Positions 1 through 11,661 are shown, numbered from the stretch's first letter. The stretch is DNA of 64,000 nucleotides from Cyrtodaria siliqua (GCA_037043455.1 JAWPHD010008247.1:53592-117591), one strand, 5' to 3'. Notes: generated by a model from the sequence alone, not told the origin. A program made the numbers and translations.

Positions 1-3000
1 CCAGTGGAAGAGGAAGACCAACCAATCGTACCAGTGGAAGAGGAAGACCAACCCATCGTACCAGTGGAAGAGGACGACCAACCCATCGTAACAGTGGAAA
101 AGGAAAACCACCCCATCGTACCAGTGGAAGAGGAAGACCAACCCATCGCAACAGTTGAAAATGCAGACCGACTCATCGTAACAGTGGAAGAGGAAGACCG
201 ACCCGTCGTAACAGTGGAAGCGAAAAACCGACCCATCGTAACAGTGGAAGAGGAAGACCAACCCATCGTAACAGTGGAAGAGGAAGACAAACCCATCGTA
301 ACAGTGGTAGAGGAAGACCAACCCATCGTACCAGTGGAAGAGGGAGACCAACACATCGTAACTGTGGAAGATGAAGACCAACCCATCGTACCAGTGGAAG
401 AGGAAGACCAACCCATCGTAACAGTGGGAGAGGAAGACCACCACATCGTGCCAGTGGAAGAGGAAGACCGCCCCATCGTATCAGTGGTAGAGGAAGACCA
501 AACCATCGTACCAGTGGAAGAGAAATACCATCATATCGTAACAGTGGAAGAGGAGGACCACCGCATCTTAACAGTGGCAGAGGAAGACCAACCCATCGTA
601 ACAGTGGCAGAGAACGACCACCCCATCGTAACAGTGGAAGAGGAAGACCAACCCATCGTACCAGTGGAAGAGAAAGACCAACCCATCGGAACACTGGTAG
701 AGGAAGACCACCTCATCGTAACAGTGGAAGAGGAAGACAAACCCATCGTAACAGTGGAAGATAAAGACCAACCCATCGTATCAGTGGAAGAGGAAGACCA
801 ATCTATCGTACCAGTGGAAGAGCAAGACCAACCTATCGTACCAGTGTAAGACGAAGACGGATCCATCGTAACAGTGGAAGAGGAAGACCACCCCGTCGTA
901 GCAGTGGAAGAGGAAGACCGACTCACCGTAAGAGCGGAAGAAGAAGACCGACCCATCGTACCAGGGAAGAGGAAGACCGACCCATCGTAACAGCGGAAGA
1001 GGAAGACCGACCCATCGTAACAGTGGAAGAGGAAGACCATCCCATCGTACCAGTCGAAGATGAAGACCAACCCATCGAACCAGTGGAAGACCAACCCATT
1101 GTACCAGTGGAAGAGGAAGACCAACAAATCGTATCAGTGGAAGAGGAAGACCAACCCATCGTACCAGTGGAAGAGGACGACCAACCCATCGTAACAGTGG
1201 AAAAGGAAAACCACCCCATCGTACCAGTGGAAGAGGAAGACCAACCCATCGCAACAGTTGAAAATGCAGACCGACCCATCGTAACAGTGGAAGAGGAAGA
1301 CCGACCCGTCGTAACAGTGGAAGCGAAAAACCGACCCATCGTAACAGTGGAAGAGGAAGACCAACCCATCGTAACAGTGGAAGAGGAAGACAAACCCATC
1401 GTAACAGTGGTAGAGGAAGACCAACCCATCGTACCAGTGGAAGAGGGAGACCAACCCATCGTAACTGTGGAAGAGGAAGACCAACCCATCGTACCAGTGG
1501 AATAGGAAGACCAACCCATCGTAACAGTGGGAGAGGAAGACCACCCCATCGTGCCAGTGGAAGAGGAAGAACGCCCCATCGTAACAGTGGTAGAGGAAGA
1601 CCAAACCATCGTACCACTGGAAGAGGAAGACCAACCCATCGTAACAGTGGAAGAGGAAGACCACCCATCGTAACAGTGGAAGAGGAAGACCAACCCATCG
1701 TAACAGTGGAAGAGGAAGACCACCCCATCGTAATAGTGGAAGAGGAATACCAACCCATCGTACCAGTGGAAGAGGAAGACAAACCCATCATGCCAGTGGA
1801 AGAGAATAACCGACCCATCGTAACAGTGGAAGAGGAAGACCAACCATCGTAACAGTGGAAGAGGAAGACCTCCCCATCGTAACAGTGAAAGAGGAAGACC
1901 ACCCCATCGTAACAGTGGAAGAGAAAGACCAACCTGTCGTAAAAGTGGAAGAGGAAGACCACCCATCGTACCAGTGGAAGAGGAAGACCAACCCATCTTA
2001 CTAGTGGAAGATGAAGACCAACCCATCGTAACAGTGGAAAAAGAAGACCGACAAATCGTAACGGTGGAAGAGGAAGACCAACCCATCGGTACAGTGGAAA
2101 AGGAAGACCGACCCATCGTAACAGTGGAAGAGAAAGACCGACCCATCGTAACAGTGGAAGAGGGAGATCGACCCATCGTAACAGTTGAAGAGGAAAAACA
2201 ACCCAGCGTAACAGTGGAAGAGAAAGACCGACCCATCCTAACAGTTGCAGAGGAAGACAACCCATCGTAACAGTGAAAGAGGAAGACCAACCCATCGTAC
2301 CAGTGGAAGAGAAAGACCGACCCATCTTAACAGTGGAAGAGAAAGATCACCCATCGTAACAGTGAAAGAGGAAGACCACCCCATCGTAACAGTGGAAGAG
2401 AAAGACCAACCAATCGTACCAGTGGAAGAGGAAAACCACCACATCGTACCAGTGGAAGAGGAAGACCGACCCATCATACCCGTGGAAAAGAAAGACCGAT
2501 CCATCGTAACAGTGCAAGAGGAAGACCACCCTATCGTAACAAAGGAAGAGGAAGACCAACCCATCGTAACAGTGGACGAGAAAGACCACCCATCGTAACA
2601 GTGGAAGAGAACAACCACCCCATCGTAACAGTGGCAGAGGAAGACCAACCCATCGTACCAGTGGAAGAGAAAGACCGACACATCGTAACAGTGGAAGAGG
2701 AAGACCTCCCCATCGTAACAGTAAAAGAGGTAGACCACACCATCGTAACAGTGGAAAAGAAAGACAAACCCATCGTACTAGAGGAAAAGGAAGACCACCC
2801 CATCGTACCAGTGGAAGAGGAAGACCGACCCATCGTACTCGTGGAAGAGGAAGACCGACCAATCGTAACAGTGCACGAGGAAGACCAACCCATCGTAACA
2901 GTGAAAGAGGAAGACCACCCATCGTAACAGTGGAAGAGGAAGATCGACTCAGCGTAACAGTGGAAGAGGAAGACCATCCCATCGTACCAGTGGAAGAGGA

Positions 3001-6000
3001 AGACCAACCCATCGTACCAGTGGAAGAGGAAGACCAACCCATCGTAACAGTAGAAGAGGAAGACCGACCCATCGTAACAGTGGAAGCGGAAGACCGACCC
3101 ATCGTAACAGTGGAAGAGGAAGACCGACCCATCGTACCAGTGGAAGAGGAAGACCATCCCATCGTAATAGTGGAAGAGGAAGACCACCCCATCGTACCAG
3201 TTGAAGAGGAAGACCGACCCATCGAAACAGTGAAGTGGAAGATCAACACATCGTACCAGTGAAAGAGGAAGACCAACCCACCGTACCAGTGGAAGAGGAA
3301 GACCGACCCGTCGTACCAGAGGAAGAGAAAGACCGATCCATCGTAACAGAGGAAGAGAAAGACCGACACATCGTAACAGTGGAAGAAGAAGACCAACCCA
3401 TTGTAACAGTGGAAGAGGCAGACGGACCCATCGTACCAGTGGAAGCGGAAGACCGACCCGTCGTACCAGAGGAAGAGAAAGACCGACCCATCGTAACAGT
3501 GGAAGAAGAAGACCAACCCATTGTAACAGTGGAAGAGGCAGACGGACTCATCGTATCAGTGGAAGAGGCAGACCAACCCATCGTAACAGTGGAAGAGGAA
3601 GACCGACCAATCGTAACTGTGAAAAAGGAAGACCAACCCATCGTACCAGTGGAAGAGGAAAACCAACCCATCGTAACAGTGGGAGAGGAAGACCACACCA
3701 TCGTACCAGTGGAAGAGGAAGAGCAACCCATCGTACCAGCGGAAGAGAAAGACCGAACCATCGTAACAGCGGAAGTGGAAGAGTTACCCATCGTAACAGA
3801 GGAAGAGGAAGACCAACCCATCGTAACAGTGGAAGAGGAAGACCAACCCATCGCACCAGTGGAAGAGGAAGACCAACCCATCGTACCAGTGGAAGAGGAA
3901 CACCAACCCATCGTAACAGTGCAAGAGAAAGACCAAACCATCGTAACAGTGGAAGAGGAAGACCACCTCATCGTAATAGTGGAAGAGGAAGACCAACCCA
4001 TCGTAACAGTGGAAGAGAAAGACCACCCATCGTACCAGTGGAAGAGAACGACCTCCCCATCGTAACAGTGGAAGAGGAAGACCGACCCAGCGTAACAGTG
4101 GAATAGGAAGACCAACCCATCGTACCAGTGGAAGAGGAAGACCGACTCAGCGTAACAGTGGAAGAGGAAGACCACCCCATCGTAACAGTGAAAGAGGAAG
4201 ACCAACCCATCGTAACAGTGGAAGAGGAAGACGACTCCATAGTAACAGTGGAAGAGAATACCAACCCATCGTACCAGTGGAAGAGGAAGACTAACCCATC
4301 GTACCAGTGTAAGAGGAAGACCACCCCATCGTACCAATGGAAGAGGAAGACCAACCCATCGTAACAGTGGAAGAGGTAGACCGACCCATCGTAACAGTGG
4401 AAGAGGAAGACCAACCCATCGTAACAGTGGAAGAGGAAGACCAACCCATCGTACCAATGGAAGAGTAAGACCAACCCACCGTAACTGTGGACGAGGAACA
4501 CCACCCCATCGTAACAGTGTAAGAGGAAGACCAACCCATTTTAACAGTGAAAGAGGAAGACCAACCCATCGTAATAATGGAAGAGGAAGACAAACCCATC
4601 GTAACAGTGGAAGAGAAAGACCAACCCATCGTAACAGTGGAAGAGGAAGACCAACCCATCGTACCAGTGGAAGAGAAAGACCATCATATCGTAACAGTGG
4701 AAGAGGAAGACCACCGCATCTTCACAGTGGAAGAGGAAGACCAACCGATCGTAACAGTGGCAGAGAACGACCACCCCATCGTAACAGTGGAAGAGGAAGA
4801 CCAACCCATCGTACCTGTGGAAGAGGAACACCAACCTATCGAACCAGTGGAAGAGGAACACCAACCCATCGTAACAGTGCAAGAGGAAGACCAAACCATC
4901 TTAACAGAGGAAGAGGAAGACCACCTCATCGCAACAGTTGAAGAGGAAGACAAACCCATCGTAACAGTGGAAGATAAAGACCAACCCATCGTAACAGTGG
5001 AAGAGGACGACCGACCCATCGTACCAGTCGAAGATGAAGACCAACCCATCGAACCAGTGGAAGACCAACCCATCGTACCAGTGGAAGAGGAAGACCAACC
5101 CATCGTACCAGTGGAAGAGGAAGACCAACCCATCGTAACAGTAGAAGAGGAAGACCAATCCATCGTACGAGTGGACGAGGACGACCACCCCGTCGTAACA
5201 GTGGAAGAGGAAGACCGACCCACCGTAACAGCGGAAGAGGAAGACCGACCCATCGTACCAGCGGAAGAGGAAGACCGACCCATCGTAACAGCGGAAGAGG
5301 AAGACTGATCCATCGTAACAGTGGAAGAGGAAGACCAACCCATCGTAACAGTGGAAGAGGAATACCAACCCATCGTACCAGTGGAAGAGGAAGACCACCC
5401 CATCGTAACAGTGGAAGAACAACCCATCGTAACAGTGGAAGAGGAAGACCAACCCATCGTAACAGTGGAAAGGGAAACCCGACCCGTCGTAACAGTGGAA
5501 GAGAAAGACCGACCCACCGTAACAGTGGAAGAGGAAGACCAACCCATCGTAACTGTGGAAGAGGTAGACCGACCCATCGTACCAGTGGAAGAGGAAGACC
5601 GACCCGTCGTACGAGTGGTAGAGAAAGACCAACCCATCGTAACAGTGAAAGAGGAAGACCAACCCAGCGTAACGGTGGAAGAGGAATACCAACCCATCGT
5701 ACCAGTGGAAGAGGAAGACCGACCCATCGTAACAGTGGAAGAGGAAGACCGACCAATCGTACCAGTGGAAGAGTAAGACCGACCCGTCGTAACAGTGGAA
5801 GAGGAAGTTAGGAAGACCAACACATCGTAACAGAGGAACAGGAAGATCAACCCATCGTAACATTGGAAGAGGAAGACCGACCCTTCGTAACAGTGGAATA
5901 AGAAGACCACCCATCGTAACAGTGGAAGAGGATAACCTCCCCATCGTAACAGTGGAAGAGAAAGGACACCTCATCGTAACAGTGGAAAAGAAAGACCAAC

Positions 6001-7028
6001 TCATCGTACCAGTGGAAGAGGAAGACCAACCCATCGCACCAGTGAAAGAGGAAGACCTCCCTATCGTAACAGTGGAAGAGAAAGACCACCCCATCGTAAC
6101 AGTGGAAGAGAAAAACCAATCCATCGTACCATTGGAAGAGGGAGACCGACCCATCATAACAATGGAAGAGGAAGACCGACCCATCGTAACAGTGGCAGAG
6201 GAAGACCGACCCGTCGTAACAGAGGAAGAGGAAGACAGGAAGACCAACCCATCGTTACAGTGGAAGAGAAAGACCACCTCATCGTAATAGTGGAAAAGAA
6301 AGACAAACCCATCGTACCAGTGGAAAGGGAAGACCAATCCATCGTACCAGTGGAAGAGGAAGACCAACCCATCGTAACAGTAGATGAGGAAGACTAACCC
6401 ATCGTAACAGTGGAAGAGGAATACCACCCCATCGTACCATTGGAAGTGGAAGACTAACCCATCGTACCAGTGGAAGAGAAAAACCACCCCATCGTAACAG
6501 TGGAAGAGGAAGACAAACCCATCGTACCAGTTGAAGAGGAAGACCAACCCATCGTAACAGTTTAAGAGGAAGACCGACTCATCGTAACAGTGGAAGAGGA
6601 AGACAAACCCATCGTACCAGTGGAAGAGGAAGACCACCCATCGTAACAGTGGAAGAGTAAGACGGATCCATCGTACCAGTGGAAGAAGAAGACCGACACA
6701 GCGTAACAGTGGAAGAGGAAGACCAACCCATCGTAACAGTAGAAGAGGAAGACCAACCCATCGTAACAGTAGAATAGGAAGACCAACCCATCGTAACAGT
6801 GGAAGAGGAAGACCAACCCATCGTAACAGTAGAAGAGGAAGGCCAACCCATCGTAACAGTGGAAGAGGAAGACCGACTCAGCGTAACAGTGGAAGAGGAA
6901 GACCAACCCATCGTAAAAGTAAAGAGGAAGACCAACCCATCGTAACAGTGGAAGAGGAAGACCAACTCATCGTAACAGTGGAAGAGGAAGACCGACCCAT
7001 CGTAACTGTCGAAGAGGAAGACCACCCC
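1..7028. repeat. 30-bp minisatellite, coding-like (10-residue period)
   Basis: About 230 tandem copies of a 30-bp unit, typified on the plus strand by gtggaagaggaagaccaacc followed by catcgtaaca. Because 30 is a multiple of three the plus strand stays open over long runs (4-849, 3235-4065, 4547-5308) as an acidic 10-residue repeat of the type EEEDQPIVTV, with Q/R/H and T/P alternating. The minus strand is also open, with Ser/Thr-rich or Leu-rich readings. Single-base deletions (for example the shortened 'accacccatcg' junctions near 1662, 2586 and 4025) and in-frame stops such as the one near 1503 break the frame many times, so no single exon spans it. I see no flanking splice sites, signal peptide or unique coding sequence. 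It is either non-coding minisatellite or the decayed repeat exon of a low-complexity acidic protein; the first is more likely. Confidence 0.9.
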
Positions 7029-7029
7029 A

Positions 7030-7093
7030 TTTTTTCTTGGTAAAAATAGTACTGCATACTTCTCGCCATCCGAAAGAATCGACACTTTCTTAC
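7030..7093 (-). repeat. Fragment of tRNA-derived SINE family (body)
   Basis: This block at the right edge of the 30-bp array shares the motif gaatcgacactttcttac and neighbouring words (accccatttttt, agtactg, gccatcc) with 40685-40755 and 23850-23887. At 23.9 kb the same body continues into a tRNA-like B box, so the family is read here as a SINE and this copy as a body fragment on the minus strand. Confidence 0.5.
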
Positions 7094-7224
7094 TTACTAT
7101 TTGTGAAAAACATGCCGACTACAAACAATTGGAAATTATTCACATTACCAAACTATTATCGACGTATACAAAATATATATTTTAGTCGGAGTATACATTG
7201 TTTGTCATAATATATATATATTTT

Positions 7225-7230
7225 TTTATT
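7225..7230 (-). promoter_or_regulatory. Candidate polyadenylation signal AATAAA
   Basis: TTTATT on the plus strand reads AATAAA on the minus strand, about 65 bases beyond the last stop codon of the DUF288-coding frame. Position and sequence suit a 3' end for that gene, but the surrounding DNA is very AT-rich, so a chance match is possible. Confidence 0.35.
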
Positions 7231-7294
7231 TTTACCTTGTAAAAGACACTTTGCAAATGCTTTACTTTTATAATATGTTAATAAGTCATATACG

Positions 7295-8470
7295 TTATCC
7301 ATCTTTTGAGATGTGCATTAATGTTTGTTTCCATATTTTGACGAAGTCAAGGTCACTTTGTTCAATATAGTTCCTCATATACAGGCTTTCATAGAGTTCT
7401 TCTATGTCAGTATGCTCACTACTTGAAAGAAACTGAATTAATTGATAGCTTTTTAAGTAAAGATCTGATTCAGCATTAAAATCGGCAATATCAGAATGTT
7501 CATTTCTGTCTTGTACTACGTATGGTGACGAAAATGCTAATCCAATGTCCAATTTGTGAAAGAAATGTTGTGCTATGTAACTCCTCCAAATATCGCTCAC
7601 CCGTCCGTTGACACTTATAGGCAAAGCCACGTAAGCAAATGCTGATGGCATCCATAACGTTGCCTGTGCATTAAAAGGTGCATATGTATTTTTAGGTATG
7701 ACCAATACCGGATGTGTCTGTTTAGTGGAATTAAAATTGAAAGGAATGTCGCTGACGAATCGATAGATAGCATCTACATCTGGCTGCCTATTTGCTAGTG
7801 ATTGAATCACACCGACTTTCGTTCTTTCTTCTGAAATACATACTCTGGGAGTGGTTGTGTTGTCTTTAATATATTGCAACGGAAAACCTCTAGGCCATAT
7901 ACGTGTCTCTTAATTTACAAAATATGGATAAGGATTCATTAGTTTATTTTCAAAACCTTTTAAGCAAACATAACGATGCCGCAATGTTCCACTTTGAAAA
8001 TCATCCATATTTACAATTCCAAGGTTATCGTCATCAAAATCCCATATATATTTTGCCTTGTGATGGATTGCATACACATATCCTAAATTCTTTCTCCCAA
8101 AGTGCTTGAATGGTATAACTTCAGATAACATAGGATACATTAATTGTTGTTCTACTACTGAAAGGTACTTTATCATATTTTTCTTCTTAGTTTCCGTAAT
8201 AAGGTCCTTAAGGTATTTCTCTTTTGGTGGCGTCGGTGTATCAGCAACAATTACAAGACACCAATTTGACAGATTCGAAATGTACTTTATGGCTGGTGAA
8301 GGAGGAAAGATTGTCGTTACTACTGCCCAGTTGTCACAGTCTGAAAAATTATCTAAAACAGCAAAAGAAAATTGACTTGGTAATGGAATTAATGAAGGAA
8401 TATTTCTGATCGTTTCACCAGAAAATATTGACCCTGTTACGGCACCAACAGTTGAGGGAACAACATCACA
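7295..8470 (-). pseudogene. DUF288 (STELLO-like glycosyltransferase) domain, in frame with GT31
   Basis: Reading on past the TGA in the same frame gives a DUF288 domain. It starts with NWAVVTTIFPPSPA and NWCLVIVADTPTPPKEKYL (about 8360-8200), then RKNLGYVYAIHHKAKY followed by WDFDDDN (acidic triad near 8028-8037), NPYPYF, WPRGFPL, a VIQSLANRQPDVDAIYR block, YAPFNAQATLW, and GRVSDIWRSYIAQ. These are the ordered conserved blocks I recall for the DUF288/STELLO family, whose plant members act in the Golgi on cellulose synthase; animal roles are largely unknown. There is no Met in this frame between the TGA and residue 434 of the combined frame (8176), which is already inside the domain, so it has no plausible start of its own. 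A second nonsense codon, TAA at 7910-7912, splits NPYPYF from WPRGFPL, two blocks that should be adjacent. No frameshift occurs in 727 codons. It is either a recently killed gene, a sequencing/assembly artefact at two bases, or a null allele. Confidence 0.75.
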
Positions 8471-9475
8471 TCATGAATGTACTTTGTTGTTTTCGTGGAG
8501 GTGATTCATAATCTCAATAGTGGATTTGTGATAAATAATCATTTTTTCGCAGAAATTTGACTTGATCTGCTTAGGGGAGACAGGTGTTTTGCTTCTAGAT
8601 ACAAAAGTTATTATTTCGTTATCACTCTGCAAATCGACATCATTGTAGATTGACAACCAAACTGAAAGAGATTTACCATCACCATTCATATCAACCAACT
8701 CATCATTTGTGTGGCATTTTGCTTCACCGCAATAGGTCCTATTTGCTATTCGCTTAATTAATGCACTTCCTACGACCACAAACATTGCATCAATACGTTC
8801 AAGCCTGCCGCTCGAACCTTTCCAGCCGTAATACAACTTCAGGGATTTCAGTCTGTTAAGCCTGTCGAAAATTTGTGGAACGCATAAGAAAACATCGTCA
8901 TCAAGCTTGGCTCCGAGAAGAGCATCTGGGTAGTTATGACTTATATATTTTAACCAAACGTACATTTTTTCACCAAACTTAACAGCCCGACCATGGTGAG
9001 AAACATTAAGAAATAAAATGTCTCTATAAACATTGTTTTCATGAATTGTATCATCAGTTGGATCGTCAATAAGAAACTTGTAAGTAATTCTGAAGGGCAA
9101 TTGGTCATACATACTAAGCATTGTAGAGATCCATGTGTTTCTTTGTGTTTCTCTTAACTGTGTATTATCATGAGCTGAGAGTATTCCGAAAACAAGATGT
9201 GGTCTTTGATCAATTTTGAGTGTTTTTCTACTTGCATAGAATTGTCCTGTAGGTGTCGATTGTTTCTTAAAGTAATGGTTTGATACGAACATGGTTATAG
9301 CAACCAAACACGACATGCTTAGACCGAATAGGTGAAATTTTGACCGCGCCATCGTAACTCGTAACGCGACTGTAAACAACCAGAAATAGTTTTCTCTTCC
9401 TGTGAAATCTGCAATGGAAGAGGTAAATAAATAAATTACGCTATCCATGTTAGTCAAGGATTTCTGTGCATGCAC
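8471..9475 (-). CDS. GT31 (beta-1,3-galactosyltransferase-like) domain protein
   Basis: A 334-residue open frame. The likely start is the internal Met at residue 42 (codon 9350-9352): it is followed by MARSK and then a hydrophobic segment at about residues 47-69, the short cytosolic tail plus signal anchor of a type II Golgi glycosyltransferase. The frame open upstream of that Met looks like 5' leader. The luminal part shows GT31 (Galactosyl_T) hallmarks: RETQRNTW at about 108-115, a region ILFLNVSHHGRAV then KMYVWLKYI at about 153-178, and the metal-binding acidic motif KLDDDVFL at 190-197. Members of this family transfer galactose or N-acetylhexosamines from UDP-sugars to glycans in the Golgi; donor and acceptor cannot be read from sequence. 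No intron interrupts it. The frame ends in TGA (8471-8473), and directly beyond it the same frame continues into a DUF288 domain, so the TGA may be a nonsense change inside a larger fused gene. Confidence 0.8.
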   Translation of the reverse strand: MHAQKSLTNMDSVIYLFTSSIADFTGRENYFWLFTVALRVTMARSKFHLFGLSMSCLVAITMFVSNHYFKKQSTPTGQFYASRKTLKIDQRPHLVFGILSAHDNTQLRETQRNTWISTMLSMYDQLPFRITYKFLIDDPTDDTIHENNVYRDILFLNVSHHGRAVKFGEKMYVWLKYISHNYPDALLGAKLDDDVFLCVPQIFDRLNRLKSLKLYYGWKGSSGRLERIDAMFVVVGSALIKRIANRTYCGEAKCHTNDELVDMNGDGKSLSVWLSIYNDVDLQSDNEIITFVSRSKTPVSPKQIKSNFCEKMIIYHKSTIEIMNHLHENNKVHS

Positions 9476-9591
9476 AAACGTGTATTATGTATACACAATA
9501 GAACTATATTTATTGATGCATGTATACAATCCATATTTTTAAATAACGATGCATGTGTACAATGTGACTCATTCATTTATTACGAGGTTAT

Positions 9592-9700
9592 TTTACATTG
9601 TTCTGTACAATACGGTAATATATTTGGACGAGTACCCAGCTGACACAACATATTGGACGAGCCTCCAAATATATCACCGTATTGTACAGAACAATGTTAA
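9592..9700. repeat. 36-bp inverted repeat (hairpin) at truncated LINE end
   Basis: Left arm 9592-9627 and right arm 9665-9700 are reverse complements at 34 of 36 positions (core ttgttctgtacaatacggt), separated by 37 bases. The right arm sits just where LINE-derived coding similarity stops, so the hairpin marks the 3' breakpoint of that element. Confidence 0.85.
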
Positions 9701-9717
9701 ATGACCTTCTTATTATA

Positions 9718-11654
9718 TAACTATTTCTCTTGTCTGTCTCCGAGAGTGTCCCAACCAGTTTCTTTGTAGAGGTTTTCAATGGAAATAAGTTTCGTTGCTC
9801 CGGTTACTATACGAGCAGCCTCATTTTGTATTTTGTCTAACTCATATTTTTCATATTGTGTGCAGTTATCTTCAATACATCACCGTATTCTAAAATAGGT
9901 CTGATAAAGGAAGTATAAATAGTTTCTAATGACACTCTATCAAGCGTGTACTTTAGTTTTCTCATAATGTTAATTCTCAGCCGTGCTTTTGATTGAATGT
10001 ATTCAATGTGTTTGTGCTAGGATAAATCATTTGACAGGAACAGACCGAGGTTCTTGTGGTCCTCAACTTCAGTTATCACTTTGTTATACATAAATACCGG
10101 AGGGTGGTTAATGAAATTGACTTTTCGTGAAAAGCGAAGAGATTCGGTTTTGGTTGGTTTACATTTAACAAGCCATCTATTTGCCCATGCCAAAATTTTC
10201 AATAGGTAGGAATTAAGTGTATTTGCAGCAGCAATTGGATTATCAACTACAATGAATAGACCTGTATCATCTGCAAAAAGGCGAATATTTGAATTGATGT
10301 CTTTAACAATATCATTTATGTAGAGAAGGAATAAAAGTGGTCATAGGATACAGTCTTCGGGAACACCGGCTTTAATTTTATTCCAGTCAGATTGAACACC
10401 TGGAAGAACAACGCGTTGTTTTCTATCACTTAGATAATTCTCAAACCATTTTAAAAGCTTTCCAGTGATACCAGCGGCCTTTAGTTTAACTAAGAGTCCC
10501 TTTTGCCAAAAGCGATAAATAGCCCGAATTTCCTTTCCAGAATCCAGGGATTGGCAGAAAAGGTTATACAGGTATGCAAGTTGGTTAATTGTAGAGTCAC
10601 TTGGAACAAATCCAGACTGCAGCGCAGTTAAAATGTTATTTGTTTGAAAAAAAATTAAGAACGTGTTTAAAGATGTTTTTCTCCAAAGCCTTTTCAATAG
10701 TACAAAGGAGTGCAATAGGTCTGTAGTTAGAAACAAGATTCTAACGGTCGTCAGATTTGAAAATTGAACAGACGTGGGCTTCTTTCCAAGTTGATGGAAC
10801 ACATCTATCGTTAAGAGATTGATAAAATAAGGAACATAGTGGTTCAGCGAGTTCAGTAGCTAGTTCTCTAATAATACGGTTATTAATTGAATCAGGACCT
10901 ACAGCTTTACCATAAAGGTAGAGTCTCTAGAATTGCTTGACTTCGAGTGGACACATTTACAGCGGGTAAGACGGGAATTTGAACATTATCATCATTTATA
11001 AGAGTGATTTCGAAAGAAGTCGTTTAATAGGTTTGCTTTGACAACTTCATCTGTAACAATAGAATCGTTAGGACACAATGTGGGTACGGATTCTTTGCGG
11101 TTTGACGATATAAGATATTTTAACGTTGTCCACCAGTTTTTTGAAGAATGATTTTCAATTTTGAGTGTTTCTGACAATATTTGGAAGTGGTTGGCTTTGT
11201 TTTTCCGAATTAAGTCAGTTGTTTCGTTTCTAAGTTTACGAAATTTAGCCCACAGAGCTGGAGTATTTATACGTTTGGCTTTACGATAGGCTCGCTTTGG
11301 TTTTCTAATCAAACATTTTATAGATGAAGTGATCCATGGCAGGTCGTTAGGTTCGATCCGAACCAGTTTGTTTGGGATGCATTGTGTTGATAGTTTAATT
11401 AAATGTTCGGTTATCCTATTTGCATGTACATTAATGGTGTTATCGTAGAACATAGTCAAGTCAGTAGTTTGGGCCAGATGTCTCAAAGTATCATAATCTC
11501 CCTTATCATAACTCCAAATATGCCTAATGAAGGATTTAATAGTTTGCTTTTGGAATTTGAGAATACCAAATATTGGGCAGTGATATCGAATATCTTGTTG
11601 TAAAAACGGGTCCCCTACACCGCTTAGCAAGACACTGTCCTTAGTATTAACCAA
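9718..11654 (-). pseudogene. Decayed LINE reverse transcriptase (non-LTR)
   Basis: Minus-strand fragments read, in order, as the linker after the endonuclease (NWWTTLKYLISSNRK near 11120; DEVVKANLLNDFF), then a reverse transcriptase: SGFVPSDSTINQLAYLY, GLLVKLKAAGITGKLLKWF, NYLSDRKQRVVLPG, then PLLFLLYINDI, the catalytic box LFADDTGLF (DD at about 10264-10275), ILAWANRWLV with KPTKTE, DHKNLGLFLS, and a tail resembling IENLYKETGWDTL near 9740. The enzyme copies its RNA at the target site. Damage includes a TGA just after PEDCIL (10341), a deletion that removes the block expected before FWQKGLL (about 10500), a TAG in the thumb region and several frameshifts. The arrangement of an APE-type endonuclease followed by RT fits a Jockey/CR1-like clade; I cannot be more precise. 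Confidence 0.85.
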
Positions 11655-11661
11655 GACAATG

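Noticed and set aside
781..2325. Minus-strand frame of 514 codons in the 30-bp array (Leu/Ser/Thr-rich)
   Set aside because: Open only because the unit is 30 bp; three different frames of the same strand are open here with unrelated compositions, so none is supported as a gene.
8471..8473. TGA as selenocysteine codon joining GT31 and DUF288
   Set aside because: No SECIS-like element is evident, Sec is not expected in these families, and the second stop is TAA, which cannot be explained that way.
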